From positions 1 through 5,756 of the forward strand of contig PXSC01000153.1 of assembly GCA_003023535.1 (NCBI GenBank): 5,756 bases of DNA, written 5' to 3'. The position numbers and the translations under genes are program-made. Below are positions 5,542 to 5,756 of the stretch, piece after piece. Positions within the stretch are counted from its first letter, which is position 1; the number at the start of each line of letters is the position of its first letter. This DNA is from Halobacteriales archaeon QS_9_70_65 (GTDB lineage Archaea; Halobacteriota; Halobacteria; Halobacteriales; Haloarculaceae). The notes below the pieces were generated by a model. It did not search any database. It saw only the letters and a program-made list of their open reading frames with translations, and was not told the origin of the DNA.

Positions 5542-5756
5542 ATGGAGTACACGCGACTCGGCTCGACCGGCCTGGAGGTGTCGCGGCTCTGTCTCGGCTG
5601 CATGAACTTCGGCGACGGCGAGCCGTGGATGATCGGCGACCGGGCGGCGAGCATCGACCTCATCCACCGCGCGCTGGACGGCGGCATCAACTTCCTCGAC
5701 ACGGCGAACGTCTACTCCGACGGCGAGTCCGAGGAGATCGTCGGCGAGGCCATCGA
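5542..5756 (+). CDS. Aldo/keto reductase, YajO-like (3' end cut by window)
   Basis: Cytoplasmic NAD(P)H-dependent oxidoreductase of the AKR superfamily (TIM barrel). The first 71 residues are visible. MEYTRLGSTGLEVSRLCLGCMNFG is the typical opening (first 24 residues, with VSRLCLGC at 13-20). GGINFLDTANVYSDGESEE contains two members of the catalytic tetrad, Asp53 and Tyr58. The Lys and His of the tetrad would lie to the right of the window. The wording VSRLCLGCM...FG...RAL.GGINF.DTAN.YSDG.SEEIVG closely follows E. coli YajO, so this subgroup is the best guess, but the substrate is unknown. The ATG at 5542 starts exactly at the family N-terminus and is preceded by a well-spaced TATA box. It is transcribed away from the ROK gene. 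Confidence 0.88.
   Translation, partial: MEYTRLGSTGLEVSRLCLGCMNFGDGEPWMIGDRAASIDLIHRALDGGINFLDTANVYSDGESEEIVGEAI

Noticed and set aside
5713..5729. TrmB-motif look-alike (TACT-N8-GAGTC) in the aldo/keto reductase
   Set aside because: It encodes the conserved YSDGES stretch of the family within the gene, so a chance match is likelier than an operator.
1..5756. CRISPR array, tRNA, rRNA, insertion sequence, attachment site or phage/defence genes
   Set aside because: I saw no spaced repeats, cloverleaf, transposase-like protein, terminal inverted repeats or toxin/nuclease motifs on either strand.

Overview
This window looks like a haloarchaeal (Halobacteria) chromosome segment. The DNA is very GC-rich, the encoded proteins are strongly acidic (Asp/Glu-rich), and TATA-like boxes sit about 25-29 bases before start codons with no ribosome binding site, the arrangement expected of leaderless haloarchaeal mRNAs. 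The gene types fit as well: a TrmB sugar-sensing regulator, a bacterial-type phosphoenolpyruvate carboxylase, a UspA protein with the haloarchaeal GGRKRSP loop, and a ROK sugar kinase. I cannot name the genus.

Layout, left to right: a TrmB-family regulator (1-1049, +, its first few codons lie left of the window); a 79-bp gap with a dyad that resembles a TrmB operator, then a TATA box; ppc (1129-3735, +); a short gap with a TATA box and an inverted repeat straddling the likely transcription start; a UspA-family protein (3793-4254, +). Converging on uspA from the other strand are a small two-helix membrane protein (4268-4537, -) and, upstream of it, a ROK-family glucokinase-like gene (4581-5437, -). 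A 104-bp divergent promoter region then leads to an aldo/keto reductase of the YajO type that runs off the right edge (5542-5756, +).

How the genes may work together: TrmB proteins in haloarchaea switch central carbon genes in response to sugar, PEPC feeds oxaloacetate to the citrate cycle from PEP, and the ROK gene would phosphorylate glucose or a similar sugar. The segment reads as a small central-carbon neighbourhood with a stress protein and an oxidoreductase beside it.

The most striking observations are two internal losses in otherwise well-preserved genes. The ROK gene carries a frame-breaking deletion (estimated near 40 codons, length = 1 mod 3) that removes the segment normally holding the catalytic Asp, so it reads as a pseudogene or an assembly error. 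The PEPC lacks about 23 residues relative to E. coli PEPC, in frame, exactly where the highly conserved EQGE...KYG segment should be. I found no CRISPR array, tRNA, rRNA, insertion sequence or defence system, and no clearly undescribed system.
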